From positions 306,503,738 through 306,567,737 of the forward strand of contig NC_133537.1 in the NCBI RefSeq assembly GCF_048544455.1: a stretch of DNA of 64,000 nt, read 5' to 3'. Positions within the stretch are counted from its first letter, which is position 1. Each line of letters starts with the position of its first letter. This document shows positions 24,385-35,903 of the stretch, piece after piece. The stretch comes from Silene latifolia (lineage: Eukaryota; Streptophyta; Magnoliopsida; Caryophyllales; Caryophyllaceae). A program made the position numbers and the translations under genes. A model generated the notes under the pieces. That model ran no database searches. It saw only the letters and a program-made list of their open reading frames with translations, and had not been told where the DNA came from.

Positions 24385-26732
24385 AAGCATAAAAGTGAGT
24401 CCTTTGAGAAATTCAAGGAATACCAGAACAGGGTACAGAACCAACTGGGTAGAAAGATTAAAGCACTCCGTTCAGATCGGGGTGGCGAATATCTTTCAAA
24501 TGAGTTTGATCAACACCTTAAAGACTGTGGAATCGTTCTACAGTTAACTCCACCTGGAACACCTCAATTAAATGGTGTGTCCGAACGGAGAAATCGAACC
24601 TTACTTGATATGGTTCGATCCATGATGAGTCACACGGTAGTGCCTGATTCATTATGGGGTTTTGCTCTTTTGTCAGCTACTCTTATACTTAACCGAAGTC
24701 CGTCTAAAGCTGTCGACAAGACTCCATATGAAATGTGGAAGGGAACGGTCCCTAACTTGTCCTTTATTCGGGTTTGGGGCTGCGAGGCTTATGTCAAGTG
24801 GAGACACGAGGATAAGCTCGGCCCGCGATCGGTCAAGACATACTTTATAGGTTATCCAAAAGGAACATTTGGTCATTACTTCTATTCGCCTACCGAACAT
24901 CGAGTTTTTGTTGCGGCTAGTGCGACGTTCTTAGAGAAAGAATTTCTCGAGAACAAGACGAGTAATAGAACCTTCGAGCTGTCGGAGATTCTAGAACCAA
25001 CAACCGAGGAACGGATGGAGGAAGTTGTTCCTCCAACTGATGATACGGTTAATATTCCTGAGGAACCTATGAGGTCGGGTAGAGTCTCTCATCCTCCGGA
25101 CAGATACATTGGTATGGTCGAGGAGAATGACGTTTTACTCCTAGAGAGTAATGAACCCGTTACCTATAAAGGTGCTATAACCTGTTCCGACTCAAAGCTA
25201 TGGCTCGAAGCCATGCAATCCGAGATGGACTCCATATATGAGAATGACGTATGGGATCTAGTTGATTTACCTAATAAGGTAAAACATCTACAGTGCAAAT
25301 GGCTTTACAAAATAAAGCGTTCTGTAGACGCGCAACCAGATACCTATAAGGCAGGACTAGTGGCAAAAGGTTTCACTCAAGTGCACGGATTGCATTATGA
25401 TGAAATTTTTGCACCTGTAGTCATGCTACGTTCCATTCGGATAATCTTAGCGATTGCCGCTTTTCATGATTATGAAATTTGGCAAATGGATGTGAAAACC
25501 GCCTTCTTAAACGGTTATTTGGAGGAAGAGTTGTACATGGTGCAACCCGAAGGTTTCATAGATCTTGAACATCCTAAGAAAGTATGCAAGCTTAAGCGTT
25601 CCATTTATGGACTTAAGCAAGCTTCTCGGAGTTGGAATCATCGTTTCGACCAGGTGATAAAAGAGTATGGTTTCATTCAATCGGTCGAGGAACCAAGCTT
25701 ATATATCAAGTCGAGTGGGAGCAAGATTGTATTCTTGATATTGTATGTCGATGACATACTCTTGATTGGGAATGACATTCCTCTCCTATCTTCGGTTAAA
25801 GAATGGTTGAAGAACCATTTCCAGATGAAAGATCTGGGTGAGGCACATCGCATTTTGGGAATCCGTATCTACCGAGATAGATCACGACGGACGTTATCAC
25901 TTAGTCAGGAGTCTTATTTGGATAAGATTCTTGAGAAGTTCAGCATGACCAACTCCAAGAAGGGGAACCTTCCAATGACGACTGGGATGCAGTTGAGCAA
26001 GTCTCAGTCACCCACGACGCCTGAAGGGATTGAGCGCATGAGTCGTGTTCCTTATGCATCTGCAATAGGATCGATCATGTATGCCATGATATGCACACGT
26101 CCAGACGTGGCATATGCATTGAGTATGACGAGTCGGTACCAAAAGTCTCCAGGTGAAACACACTGGATAGCTGTTAAAAACATCCTCAAGTACCTACGGA
26201 GGACTAAGGATTGGGTATTGACTTATGGAGGCGATACTAAGCTATGCGCAATCGGTTACGCAGATGCTAGCTTCCAAATGGATCGAGATGACTCAAAATC
26301 TCAGTCCGGGTTCGTCTTCACTCTTAATGGTGTTGCGGTCAGCTGGAAGAGTTCCAAACAGAGTGTTGTAGCAGATTCTACTACTGAATCCGAGTACTAT
26401 GCCGCTTCGGAGGCAGCAAAGGAAGCGATATGGATGCGTCAATTCTTACAAGGACTTACAAAGTAGTTCCTAGTTCGAATGACCCGATCACCATCTATTG
26501 TGACAATAGAGGTGCCATCTTCCAGGCTAAGGAGCCAAAGTCTAGCAACAAATCTAGACATGTACATCGGAAAGCTCACCTGATCCGTGATTACGTGGAG
26601 CAAGAGGAGATAGTGATAGACAAGATTGCGACGGATGATAACATCGCGGATCCTCTCACTAAACCGTTGAATTATGATAAGCATGTAGGGCACGTTATTT
26701 CCATGGGAATTAAACGTGTTCCTGAGTTGTAG
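24385..26732 (+). pseudogene. Copia integrase C-terminal part, RT and RNase H
   Basis: The integrase core continues with the second Asp (LRSDRGGEYL) and Glu (NGVSERRNRTLLDMVRSMM). RT motifs: CKWLYKIKRSVDAQPDTYKA, WQMDVKTAFLNGYLEEELYM, SIYGLKQASRSWN, and the catalytic YVDD at 25744-25755. RNase H: IGYADASFQMDRDDSKSQSG, TTESEYYAASEAAKEAIWM. A frameshift near 26455 separates the last RNase H part (IYCDNRGAIFQAKEP to stop 26730-26732). The wording is that of Angela/BARE-type copia elements. Enzymes would copy the RNA and integrate the cDNA. Confidence 0.94.
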
Positions 26733-27501
26733 TACTTGATTATGGATTTGATACATTATCTTTTTCATATACTATTTATAACTTAATCGTTTTATTATAA
26801 TATTTTGTTTTTCATGTTGATTATACAGACAACATTGAACGCCACAAAGTGAACTGAATTACATTATATTTGTTTTGGTCCGTAATCGCCAATGTGAGCT
26901 GATAACTTCGGCTATTATATTGTGCAGTCGATTGATGGTGGGTTCAACGAGCCATAAGTCAAACGGTTGACTGATCGATCACAGATGCGAGATTATAACG
27001 ATACCTCGTAGGACAACTTTTTGTGACAACGTAATGGAGTCCTAAATGTTTAAAACATTCGGTGCCAGGTCGTGGATAGGACATCCATTGTGTTCCTAGA
27101 GTCGATTATTTTGACTATCATCGTCTCTTGAGATTAAGGCGTTTTTGGGTGACTTTGGTTTCTTTCTCACGGTCTTCCGTAATCGGGAGGCTAAGTAGAT
27201 TTTTTCTGAGTCATTTCATACTGTGCTTACATCTGCAGGATTCGAGTTGAGGAAAATATCCAACCCTTATCAGGTATAGTTATTTCTCAGGGCCACTCGA
27301 GGAGTTGTAACTGAAATGCATGGCCATGCTCGAATGTTGATTCGTTTATCAGTTAAGTTACTCTCTAGTCGGGGAAACCACTCTTGATGATGATCGCTTG
27401 TAAAATACGACCTTTGTGAATACGGATTTGCAAATTGTTTTACATTGAGTGGGAGAAATTTTAGGATATGAGAATCGGTTATCGCACATACACTTGTGAG
27501 G
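26733..27501 (+). other. Copia 3' untranslated region
   Basis: No gene between the RNase H stop and the PPT. Confidence 0.8.
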
Positions 27502-27514
27502 ACAAGTGGGAGTT
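27502..27514 (+). other. Copia polypurine tract
   Basis: The purine-rich word caagtgggag directly precedes the 3' LTR, the usual copia plus-strand primer site. Confidence 0.8.
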
Positions 27515-28483
27515 TGTTGGAGCTTGTGTCCTCCACAAATTAGTGTGATAACATTTGTAAATCTCTTACAGGTTCACAAGGGTATACTTCGTATTTTAAT
27601 CAGTTGATTAACGATTACCTAATAACGGTTGGCTTGCTAGAAAGTTTGACGTTATTATCATACAGATGGCGGTGATCAACTGGTCCCTAAAGGTCACACC
27701 TATAGGATGTGTTTGAGAGATGTGGTTATAGAAATATAATCACATTGATGCCTAATATGACTAAACAGTTAGTCAATGTGTTGATGAGACAATTATTTAA
27801 TGAAGATTAAATAATATTAGTTGAGACGAATTAACTGCCAATTCGTAAATTGAATATAATAAGTTATATTTAATTAAATGTATGTAATGTTAGCTTGGAC
27901 GAATTAATCTGTTAATTCGTAATTAAATGTAATTGATTATATTTAATATCAACAAGATGAATGTGTCATAGTGGTAATAGTGAGGGTACACAAACCAAGA
28001 GGTCATGGGTTCGATCCTCACTAGATGACAATTTAACACATTTTATACATTTTTGGAATAACCGAAAATAAGGAAAATATACTCCTTATTTCGGTGATAT
28101 GGGCCGAATTAGGGAAGATAATATCTCCCTTATTCACTCCCATATTCGGTTTCCATAAGAGGAGAAAGGGAGATCATTTTCTAACCCTAATTCTCTTTTA
28201 ACCTAATCTCTCCTCTCATCAAAAAACACAAATAACCTAAATTTTTACAGAAAATTTGGATCGATTCTAGCACAATCAAAGGGCATATCTCATATCATCT
28301 TGGGTGCAACTGATAGGAGAATATCATTGCGATATTGTTCATAGGCCATATTTGCTAGGACCGAAGGTTACTTCTTAATCCTTTACTTTTGTTTATGTAA
28401 TTTTATTTTATGACTAGTGATCATCTTCATAAAATTCGTTATAATCCTTGAATATAAAGGGATTCATACAGATAAATCCCACA
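27515..28483 (+). mobile_element. Copia 3' LTR
   Basis: 969 bp, same length as the 5' LTR and nearly identical. Its B box is at 28008-28017. Confidence 0.96.
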
Positions 28484-28747
28484 AATCCAACTAATTTGTC
28501 TTATAAGGTTGAAAAGTAGTTGGCTGAGTCACGGTATCATGTCACATCTTGAGTTGAGCTGCGTTATTCTATTGCCCGTGCCTTTGAATTTGTTTTATTG
28601 ACACAAATTTTGGTCATTACTTTGTTATAGATATGGATAGCTTGGGATTTGTATGTGCTTTGACATTTGCTCTGAGTTAGTCATTCACCATTTTTATGTT
28701 TGTCTTTTGTATGGTGTGATTGCTTTGCTTAGGGACAAGCAAAGGTT

Positions 28748-28762
28748 TGGTTTGGGGGAGTT
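28748..28762 (+). other. Athila polypurine tract
   Basis: ggtttgggggag immediately before the 3' LTR start TGATGTATC (28763). Confidence 0.8.
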
Positions 28763-29702
28763 TGATGTATCACTTTTATATGCACTTTTTTAACTCCTTT
28801 CATGTTGTTTTGATATCATTTTCGTGCCTATTATATCATTTATATGCCTTTTATAGTGAAATGTCGATACTGCCGCTACTTTATGTTTTAATGCAGAAAT
28901 GACGCATTACGAGATGAATCAAGTGAAGATGAGCATTGCGGTTATGGCATAGTGGAATACACGAGGCATGACACGAGAAACGAGGAGACTTGAAGATAAG
29001 AAGAGAAGTAAAAGACGAAATCAAGCTGAACACTTTGGTTCCTCGATCGAGTACATGAGGGCTCGATCGAGTAACCCTCCTCCATCGTGTATGTCAAGGC
29101 TCGATCAATTTACTATGAGTAGCTAAATCATTCATCTAGGATGAAGAGGATCTAGGTTGATTAGAAAGGGGATTATTAATTGATCGTTTAAACTATCATT
29201 TGATTATTCTTCTTCTTCTAATTATATGATTTAAGGCCTAAGTCTATAATTAGTGTAGCGAATTAATGCTTTCACCGACAGGGTTAGAATTAATATAGGC
29301 TGCGATAATCAGATAGATTGTGTTTAATATTAGCGATTGCATGTTAGACTTAATCTAAAGGGCATAATAGAATTAATCAATTTTGTGACCTTAGATAGTT
29401 TGATTGACCTAACAATTGATTAAGATACACCCCATATAATTGACCTAGTGAACCGGAATCCTAAACCTCTTTAATATTATTGTTACACATCTTTTAATTC
29501 ACTTGCTAATAGTTGTTAGAAAACAAACAAACAAACAAACAAAACCCCCAATAAATTGTTACTTTAAGACATTTTAAATATTAACAAACTGAATATTACC
29601 GCCTCCCTGTAGATTCGATACCTTTCTTGACACTAGCTATTTTGTTAGTAGTGAGATAGGATTACTTTGATTAAGGCCAAACGACTGACAATAACCTTAT
29701 CC
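28763..29702 (+). mobile_element. Athila 3' LTR, internally deleted
   Basis: 940 bp. Relative to the 5' LTR it lacks 251 bp, the interval between gatc at 9001 and gatc at 9252, and has 8 extra bases in an acaa run near 29525. Its last base is C where the 5' LTR has A. Confidence 0.92.
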
Positions 29703-29748
29703 ATTGTTATTGCGTGTTGGTGTCGATTTGGGGAAGGGGAAGAACACC

Positions 29749-30040
29749 ATGGAGGAAAAGTTAAATATCAACAATGAACCATAGTCCAAACGTTGATATC
29801 CAACTTTTAAACTATGATCAAACGTTGAGATTCAACGATTGCTCCATGGTATACGTTGAGATTCAACATTTGATCTATGGTACACGTTGGATCTCAACGT
29901 TTGATCATGGTTCACACGTTAGATTTCAACGTTTTGCCATGGTTAAAGGTTGACATTCGACTTTTGGCCATGGTCAAACGTTGATGTTAACATTTGGTCC
30001 ATAATCGATTGTTGAATGTCAACTTTTCGTCCATGATTCG
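29749..30040. repeat. Quasi-palindromic ~32-bp tandem repeats, left array
   Basis: About nine units of the form catggtcaaacgttgagatt followed by its near-inverse (tcaacgtttggtccatgg). The same family recurs at 35255-35430 on the other side of the MULE genes, so it probably represents the element's terminal regions. Confidence 0.8.
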
Positions 30041-30152
30041 TTTCATTTTTTTTAAACCCGTGTTTATTGCTATTATTTGCAATTTTTATTTTATATTATA
30101 AGTTTTCTAGTCGATGAGGGTATTTTATAATATTTTTTATTTGATTAATGCA

Positions 30153-32043
30153 GATGGGAGATCGAAATGACAGAGGAAAGGCCATTATGTAACCTCCGCC
30201 TCCGCTACCCGGACACGACCGTACCTTTGGCCGGAATGTCACGACGTCGAAGTGTCATTTGCGGGTTAAGCCAGCCCTCCCACAGCCACCACCACTTAGA
30301 TAGGCGACTCGCATGGTTATGATGCCTACTACCGGTCAATACATAGTGATTCGGAGGAGGCGAGGTCACGTGAGTTTTTGGGTAGTTCCCGGCATGTTGG
30401 AGAGGAGGAGGAGGAGTTGTCGGAAGAGGGGACGAAGTCGGAGGACGAGGATGTAGATTCTTATCGGGTCGTAGGGAACCCGTCATCCTAGAGATTGTTG
30501 ACTTAGAGGTTGACCCGGGATTGTAGAGGCTGTTATTCAAGTGCCAGAGAGACTTCCTCGAGCATGAATAGATCGAGGCCAAGGAGGAATACTTCATGGA
30601 TCTTGCGAGATCTTGTTCTTGGTGGTCCTAGTAACAGTTCCATGTTACAGAGCTTCGGTTGACACGTTGCGTTCAGTAGTTGGTCGGATCCTGACCCGGG
30701 GAACTTGAGATCGTGGCTCAAGTACTACGAGAGGCCGAGTTGTGCGAGAGAGATCAGAGAGATTAAGCTCTCCGAGGATGTTGCTGATAGGGTTCATTCG
30801 AGACGGCTTGGAGTTTTGACGGACTCTCTTACCACCGGTCTAGACGATAACCTCCTGAGTGCTTTTATAGAGAAATGATAGTCGGATACTAACGCTTTCC
30901 ATATGCCTTTTGGAGAGATTAGTATCATGCTTCATGATGTGGAGTGGATTCTTTGGTTACCGGTTAGTGGTGACCGGGTGTGTGTGGACGGTATGCCCGG
31001 GACCGATGATCAGGGTTTGAGGGGGAAGATAGCTAAGTTTTATGGAGTTCCTCCGGCCCATGTGGTATCACCGCGCTATAAGAACGTAGTTTTATTAACG
31101 ACAAAGCTGAGGGATGTTGGTTAGAAAGGGAACGATCATGACTCGTTCCGGGCATACCTCTTGATTTTATTGGGACATAATATCTTCGTGGATAAGAGTG
31201 GTTATTGGGTGAACGCTCAATTGTTACCCTTGCTTGATAGTGTTGATCGGGTTGATTCGCATGCTTGGGGTGCCGGTTGTTTGGCTTACTTGTACCGACA
31301 ATTAGGGATAGCTTCGCGCCGAGATATTGTTGGTCTTAGCGGGTGCCTACCGTTACTCTAGGCATGGATATACGAGTACTTTCCCCAGTTTCGACCCAGC
31401 GCTGAATTCTATCTCAATGGCAGACCTCTAGTCCAGGCTTGGGCCCGCTTCCCTCGGTTTAAGGGTGATCATGAGATATTACAAATTCGGCGATAGAGTT
31501 TAGACAGGCTTAGGGCGGAGCATGTCCGATGGTTGCCCTACGGGAGACGTCCCCAGGACTGTTGTAGGGTGTCGTTTTACTCGGATTTTATCAAGTTTCT
31601 TGATATATTAGAGTCGTACCAGGTGCATGTGTCAGTTTGGGTATCGTCAGACAATCTCGTATCCGATGCCGATTCTGTCTATTGAGCAGCGCCCGGCGAA
31701 GGGCACTTATAGGCTTGAGTTCGGGGAAGAGCCCGATAGGACGTGGGGGATGCGTACTTCGAACATATCATTCCGGCATCGGTCAGCTAAAACAATTATG
31801 CCATTCGAAGTCGTTGACGGGTACATGAGTTAGTATGCGGGGATTTCTCACCCGTTTTTCTGTCCCCCCTCACACCGCGTCCAGGTTTGTTCTGTCTCGT
31901 TTCACGAGGAGACGGAGGTCGCCCTAGCTCATAGTCGTCAATTCAAGACCGTCTTCCAGCAACCCAATGAGGAGATGGAGGGAGATCGTTTAGAGGCGTT
32001 TGCGGACATGCGTCCCTACTATGAAGACGTGTATGACGACTAG
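30153..32043 (+). pseudogene. Plant mobile domain (PMD) gene, decayed
   Basis: The frame encodes an aminotransferase-like plant mobile domain. Recognisable parts are AFHMPFGEISIMLHDVEWIL, LLPLLDSVDRVDSHAWGAGC and LAYLYRQLGIASRRD; AWIYEYFPQFRP; and, after frame changes near 31630, QFGYRQTISYPMP, IMPFEVVDGYMS, YAGISHPFF. It ends acidic (EDVYDD*). In-frame stops at family-conserved Trp or Gln sites (30879-30884, 31122, 31359, 31495, 31831) all fit single C-to-T or G-to-A changes. Such domains occur in host MAIL/MAIN proteins and in transposons. Its position opposite a MULE transposase suggests the transposon form. Role unknown. Confidence 0.8.
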
Positions 32044-32228
32044 TTTTTTTTAGTTTTTTTTTTATCTCTTTGTATGGATAATTTTATATGAGCTTTTTTT
32101 TTTGTATTTATCTCTTTGTATGGATAATTACATTTGTGTTTTTTTTTTTATATTTTCTTATTTTAATTTTAATTTTAATTTTTAGTAATTATTTTATTGA
32201 TCAATCCCGTAGTGAAATGACGAGATTT

Positions 32229-32400
32229 AAAATACAACTTAATTAAAATACGACATAAATTAACAATACAAGATAAAATGAAAATACAACTTAACTAAAA
32301 CACGACATAAATGAACACTAGAACATAAAATAAAAACACAACTTAATTAAAACACGAAATAAATTAACAATACGACATAAAATGAAAATACAACTTAGTT
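32229..32400. repeat. AT-rich tandem repeat between convergent genes
   Basis: A unit of about 52 bp (aaaatacaacttaattaaaa, then cgacataaattaacaata) is repeated about 3.3 times, just after the PMD gene's T-rich 3' end. Confidence 0.8.
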
Positions 32401-32459
32401 AAAACATAATTTAACTTTATTAAGTTCGAATTTAAAATCGAACTTGATTATCTCCAGCT

Positions 32460-32915
32460 GATGAAGATGACGATTCCATGTCTTCAAGATCGTCTCCAAA
32501 CTCAATTTCTTCAGGTTGACTAGCAACATATTGATCATAGTTATCAATGATGCCAAGTTTCTCATTCCCGATGTTGAACACTCTACCGAGCTCATAAATT
32601 GGAAAGTGTTGCGTAATCGAGCATGGTTAGTATGCGCTCAAAATAAACGATGACATCACTTTGCAATCTACGATACTCCCACATCTTTCCTGTTAATGTT
32701 GCTAGAGACACAAAATAATCATTAACTGGAGGAGTTAGTACATTTTCCAAATGCCCGGCTAAGATTTGACAAAGCCTGCCAATTAGAGGATTTTCAACCA
32801 AGTACCATACAGCCGCACTTGGGATTACTAATTCAAGATGACCCACTAACTTTGGTAAATCCGAAATCATACATGTTTGCGGTTTTTCAGTGATACACTC
32901 TGAATGTTTGAGCAT
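32460..32915 (-). CDS. Small ORF of unknown function in the MULE-like unit
   Basis: Minus-strand ORF 32915-32592 (MLKHSECITEKPQTCMISDL, ending MLDYATLSNL) has no family I recognise. A second frame from about 32625 gives an acidic tail (QYVASQPEEIEFGDDLEDME to NQVRF*), so a frameshift may split a longer protein. An upstream ATG at 32935 in another frame gives only 12 codons. A TATA box lies about 60 bp upstream of that ATG, followed by an A/C-rich leader. It lies between the PMD gene and the transposase, on the transposase strand. It may be an accessory gene of the element. Confidence 0.4.
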
Positions 32916-32994
32916 TTGTAACCATTTTATTAATATTTCGGTTGTTGTTGTGAATGTGATAGGTTGTTGTGATAGGTATGGATAGAGCGAGGGG

Positions 32995-33002
32995 TATTTA
33001 TA
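32995..33002 (-). promoter_or_regulatory. TATA box upstream of the small ORF
   Basis: TATAAATA (gtgTATAAATAcccc) on the minus strand, 60 bp before the first ATG at 32935. The following ~60 bases are typical plant leader (tcacaacaacctatcacatt). Confidence 0.55.
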
Positions 33003-33179
33003 CACGATTAATAACAGTTATATTTTTTGAAATTTCAAACCTTTATATTCTTTAATATGAACTTAAAATATATTACACAAACGGAAAATATTTAATTAAC
33101 GATAAATTACATAATAAAGTAAAGATACAACTTAATTAAATGTCGCAAACTCAACATTTTGCCTTCTAGACGTCTTCTC

Positions 33180-35156
33180 GGTCTCGAACTCATGTAAGCT
33201 TGCCAGTTCTCAATGTTCTGTTGGTATAACGTATCAAGGTAAGCAACACTATCATCTCGGTACGTCAACTAAGCGAGGTGAAGTGGTGGCATAGGTAGAC
33301 TCTCAATCGGCCCTCTAGAATGCAACTGCATCCAATGGTTACGGTAGAGGATAATCCACATAATACCGAACGGTTATCGGTCTTCAATTGAGGTGTTCAA
33401 TGGCATGATAGTGTTGCAATTGTTGTCCCAAGCTTTCTCTCCATTTTCCCCTCGTGTATGACTAATAACACATATTGTCTAGTTGAAAAGCGTTGCAAAC
33501 ACGAGCAAATGGTCACCACACATCCAATAGTCCACCCCACAACTAATGGGAGCAAAGATCCATTAGTCGTTCGTAGCACGTGTCCGCATCTATCCTCCAA
33601 CGCGATACCCAATCCAAGGCCTCTCAATAGTTCTTTCTCAATTATCTCTATGGCCTTAGTGGACACGACCCCATTCAACAAGGAGAAAGTACGAGATGTT
33701 ATCCTTGGTCTACTCCTTGAATCTTCGAGCTCTTTTCTAATTTTAGAATGTTAACCTTCGAGCATGGCGTGGATACGGGACCACATGGTATCAAGTGTGA
33801 GATGACTGCATTTCAACCAAGCCTTCAATAGAGAATGGGCTGACTCAACATGGGAAATTGTTGTGTTACTAAGATGGAAGACCTCGTTTGTATAGCATAT
33901 AACAAACTTCCCCGCGTTCTCACCCCAAGCTCTCCCGATATAAGTGCCCATAGGTCGCCACTTGCGACAGAAAACCGCCCAAGCTTGCTGAAACGCTTGC
34001 TCAGTAAGTGCATTGATCACTTTATTCCAACCGTCTTCTGGATTTGTGATGATATGTATCTTCATACTCTCAGTTTGGCAGGAAGAGTTCCTGAGATTTA
34101 GCATTGATAGCTTTGTTCACGTGCCATCGACACAACAAGTGATCAACCTCGGGATATACTTCTTTAAGAGCGTTGATCAAACCCAATTCCCGATCGGTGA
34201 CGAAAACAGAAGGGGACGCTCCCGTGCACTCTAGAATGTCAACTAACTTCTTCAACAACCAAATCTAGCATTCCTCGGACTCGATAGGAAGCATCGCACA
34301 TGCGATTAAGAAAGACGACCCGGAGGGTGTGACACCAACCATCTCAACGACTGGACTATTGTACATTTTGGTATTATACGTCGAATCCATGATTACCACA
34401 TAAGGATAAGCCCGGAACAACTTCATGGAATCAGGATGTGCCACGAAAACATGCGTGATCTCTTGTGTCATGGAATTACTCTCATGACAATGCACGTATT
34501 TCGCTTGTACCGTTAGAGCCAACATATGTTGAGCGGTGTTCCTTTCACTCCTAACTTCTTGCCTAATTTTCCTTGTCATGTTATATATTTGGGTGCTTGA
34601 CGGTTGAGGTTTTTCGGGCATTTTCGGATGAAGACCACTTTTAATATCCCTCGGTAGAACCCCAGCCTTAGTTTGTTGCCTAACATATGCCTTCTCCTCC
34701 TTATTGAATGTCGCGAAGTGCCGATCCCCGTCCTTATAAACTGCTACGTTGTGGTTGTGTCGTCCACCACCCTCGGATGTTACAATGTTCCAAAACATCA
34801 TCACTTGATCATTTTTAAGCACGTAATTTTGCACGGTACGAATACGGAACAGGCATGAACACTTATGCGACCTCCTTGGTTTCTCGGGATCATCCGTTGA
34901 CGGGGGTAGCCCATGTCTTTTATATCGAAAATAACTTCCCAACAACCCGTTTTCTTTTCTGTTTTTTGCTCCGTTTTTTTTTTGTTTTAACCAAAACAAA
35001 CCCATTATCGAACGCTACACTATTACCCCAACTGAAAGCATCATCACGAGTTTCAAAATCTAAAGTCGTCACGAACAACGGGTCGTAATCAATTGAATTC
35101 TCGCCAAAACTCTCCCACGAAACTTGTTTCATGCAATTCGGACAATAGTTAGACAT
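33180..35156 (-). pseudogene. MULE transposase (FAR1/MuDR-related), decayed
   Basis: N-terminal region: FETRDDAFSWGNSVAFDNGF then KPRRSHKCSCLFRIR, a FAR1-like DNA-binding domain. The MULE domain follows with the first catalytic Asp in YPYVVIMDSTYNTKMYNSPV, the next in VFVTDRELGLINALKEVYPE, and CRWHVNKAI. Then WAVFCRKWRPMGTYIGRAWG and ISHVESAHSLLKAWLKCS. A stop at 34265 and frameshifts near 34960 and 34180 break it. Beyond 33400 a frame reading NHWMQLHSRGPIESLPMPPL may be its C-terminal tail. It converges on the PMD gene, like mudrA facing mudrB in MuDR. Confidence 0.85.
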
Positions 35157-35254
35157 AAAAACGATACATAACCTAAATAAATTACGTTAAATGGAAGCAA
35201 AACAAGATAAAACGACTTTATTGTCCGGCCACAGACTGAAAGTTAGACTCAACA

Positions 35255-35430
35255 TTCAATCCATGGCCAAACCACGGGACTCAACGTTCGACCATGGCCA
35301 AAAATTGAGATTCAACATTCCACCATGGTCAAACGTTGGATCTCAATGTTTGGTCCATGGTTGAACCTTGAATCTCAACGTTTGGTCCATGGCTGAACCT
35401 TGAATCTCAGGGTTTGGTCCATATGCTTAA
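35255..35430. repeat. Quasi-palindromic tandem repeats, right array
   Basis: About five units (ccatggtcaaacgttggatc, tcaatgtttggtccatgg) of the family seen at 29749-30040. Confidence 0.8.
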
Positions 35431-35803
35431 AGTGGTGATATTTTTTGGCCCAACATGCAACTTGTTGCTTGTCTTATGCTTAAAAGGGTAGATATTTGGT
35501 CCGTCTATAACTATAGACGGATATCTCCCGTCTATAATGAGAATTTGTGTTAAGTAAATATGTGACGTAAATCAACTAAAGAATAGATTTAACGATGCGC
35601 AAAAAATGAAACTTAACCAAAATAATGAAGCGATTAAGTTGTTTACGTACCGGTGATTCGGGTTCCGTCATGTTAATTAATCTTGTTAATTGTTGTTGTT
35701 GGTTTTTTTAAAATTTAGTTGCTTTTTACTAGAATTTGAGAGAGAATTATTTAGAGAGAGAAATGAGTGTAAATGTGCAAAGGACATTATCGCCTTCTGG
35801 AAC

Positions 35804-35903
35804 CAGTCTGGATCGTCTGTCCCACAATTATGTCCCCTTCTCTGTCTCACTCTCCCAATTGGACCACGTTGCACAGGAGAAAAGTCTTCTTATAATACTC
35901 ACG
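35804..35903 (+). repeat. Left TIR of the FAR1-type MULE
   Basis: 100 bp, inverted copy of 40089-40188, ending ...tataatactcacg. Confidence 0.95.

Larger units (their letters stand above)
19712..28483 (+). mobile_element. Ty1/copia retrotransposon (Angela/BARE-like), 8.8 kb
   Basis: Two 969-bp LTRs, a 5-bp TSD aatcc (19707-19711 and 28484-28488), an initiator-Met PBS and a PPT bound an element with gag-protease-integrase-RT-RNase H order. By eye the LTRs differ at three positions (near 20039, 20133 and 20345). That indicates a recent insertion into the much older Athila. The coding region has three frameshifts. Confidence 0.96.
8661..29702 (+). mobile_element. Athila-type Ty3 retrotransposon, 21 kb, with nested copia element
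   Basis: The LTRs at 8661-9843 and 28763-29702 are in direct orientation. The 5-bp TSD attgt lies at 8656-8660 and 29703-29707. In order the element has a tRNA-Asp-like PBS, gag, protease, RT, RNase H, integrase, a third ORF, and a PPT. Athila membership rests on the PBS, the gag (NLVERNLFGGLASEDPAKHI) and the downstream ORF. A copia element is inserted at 19712-28483, so the Athila itself is about 12.3 kb. All its genes are broken by stops and frameshifts. Confidence 0.93.

Noticed and set aside
30205-30721. Minus-strand Pro/Ser-rich ORFs opposite the PMD gene
   Set aside because: They are antisense to the PMD frame, which has family motifs.
35480-35560. ccgtctataac/atagacggat inverted words
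   Set aside because: They resemble the end of a known kind of MITE, but I could not find a matching partner end or TSD.
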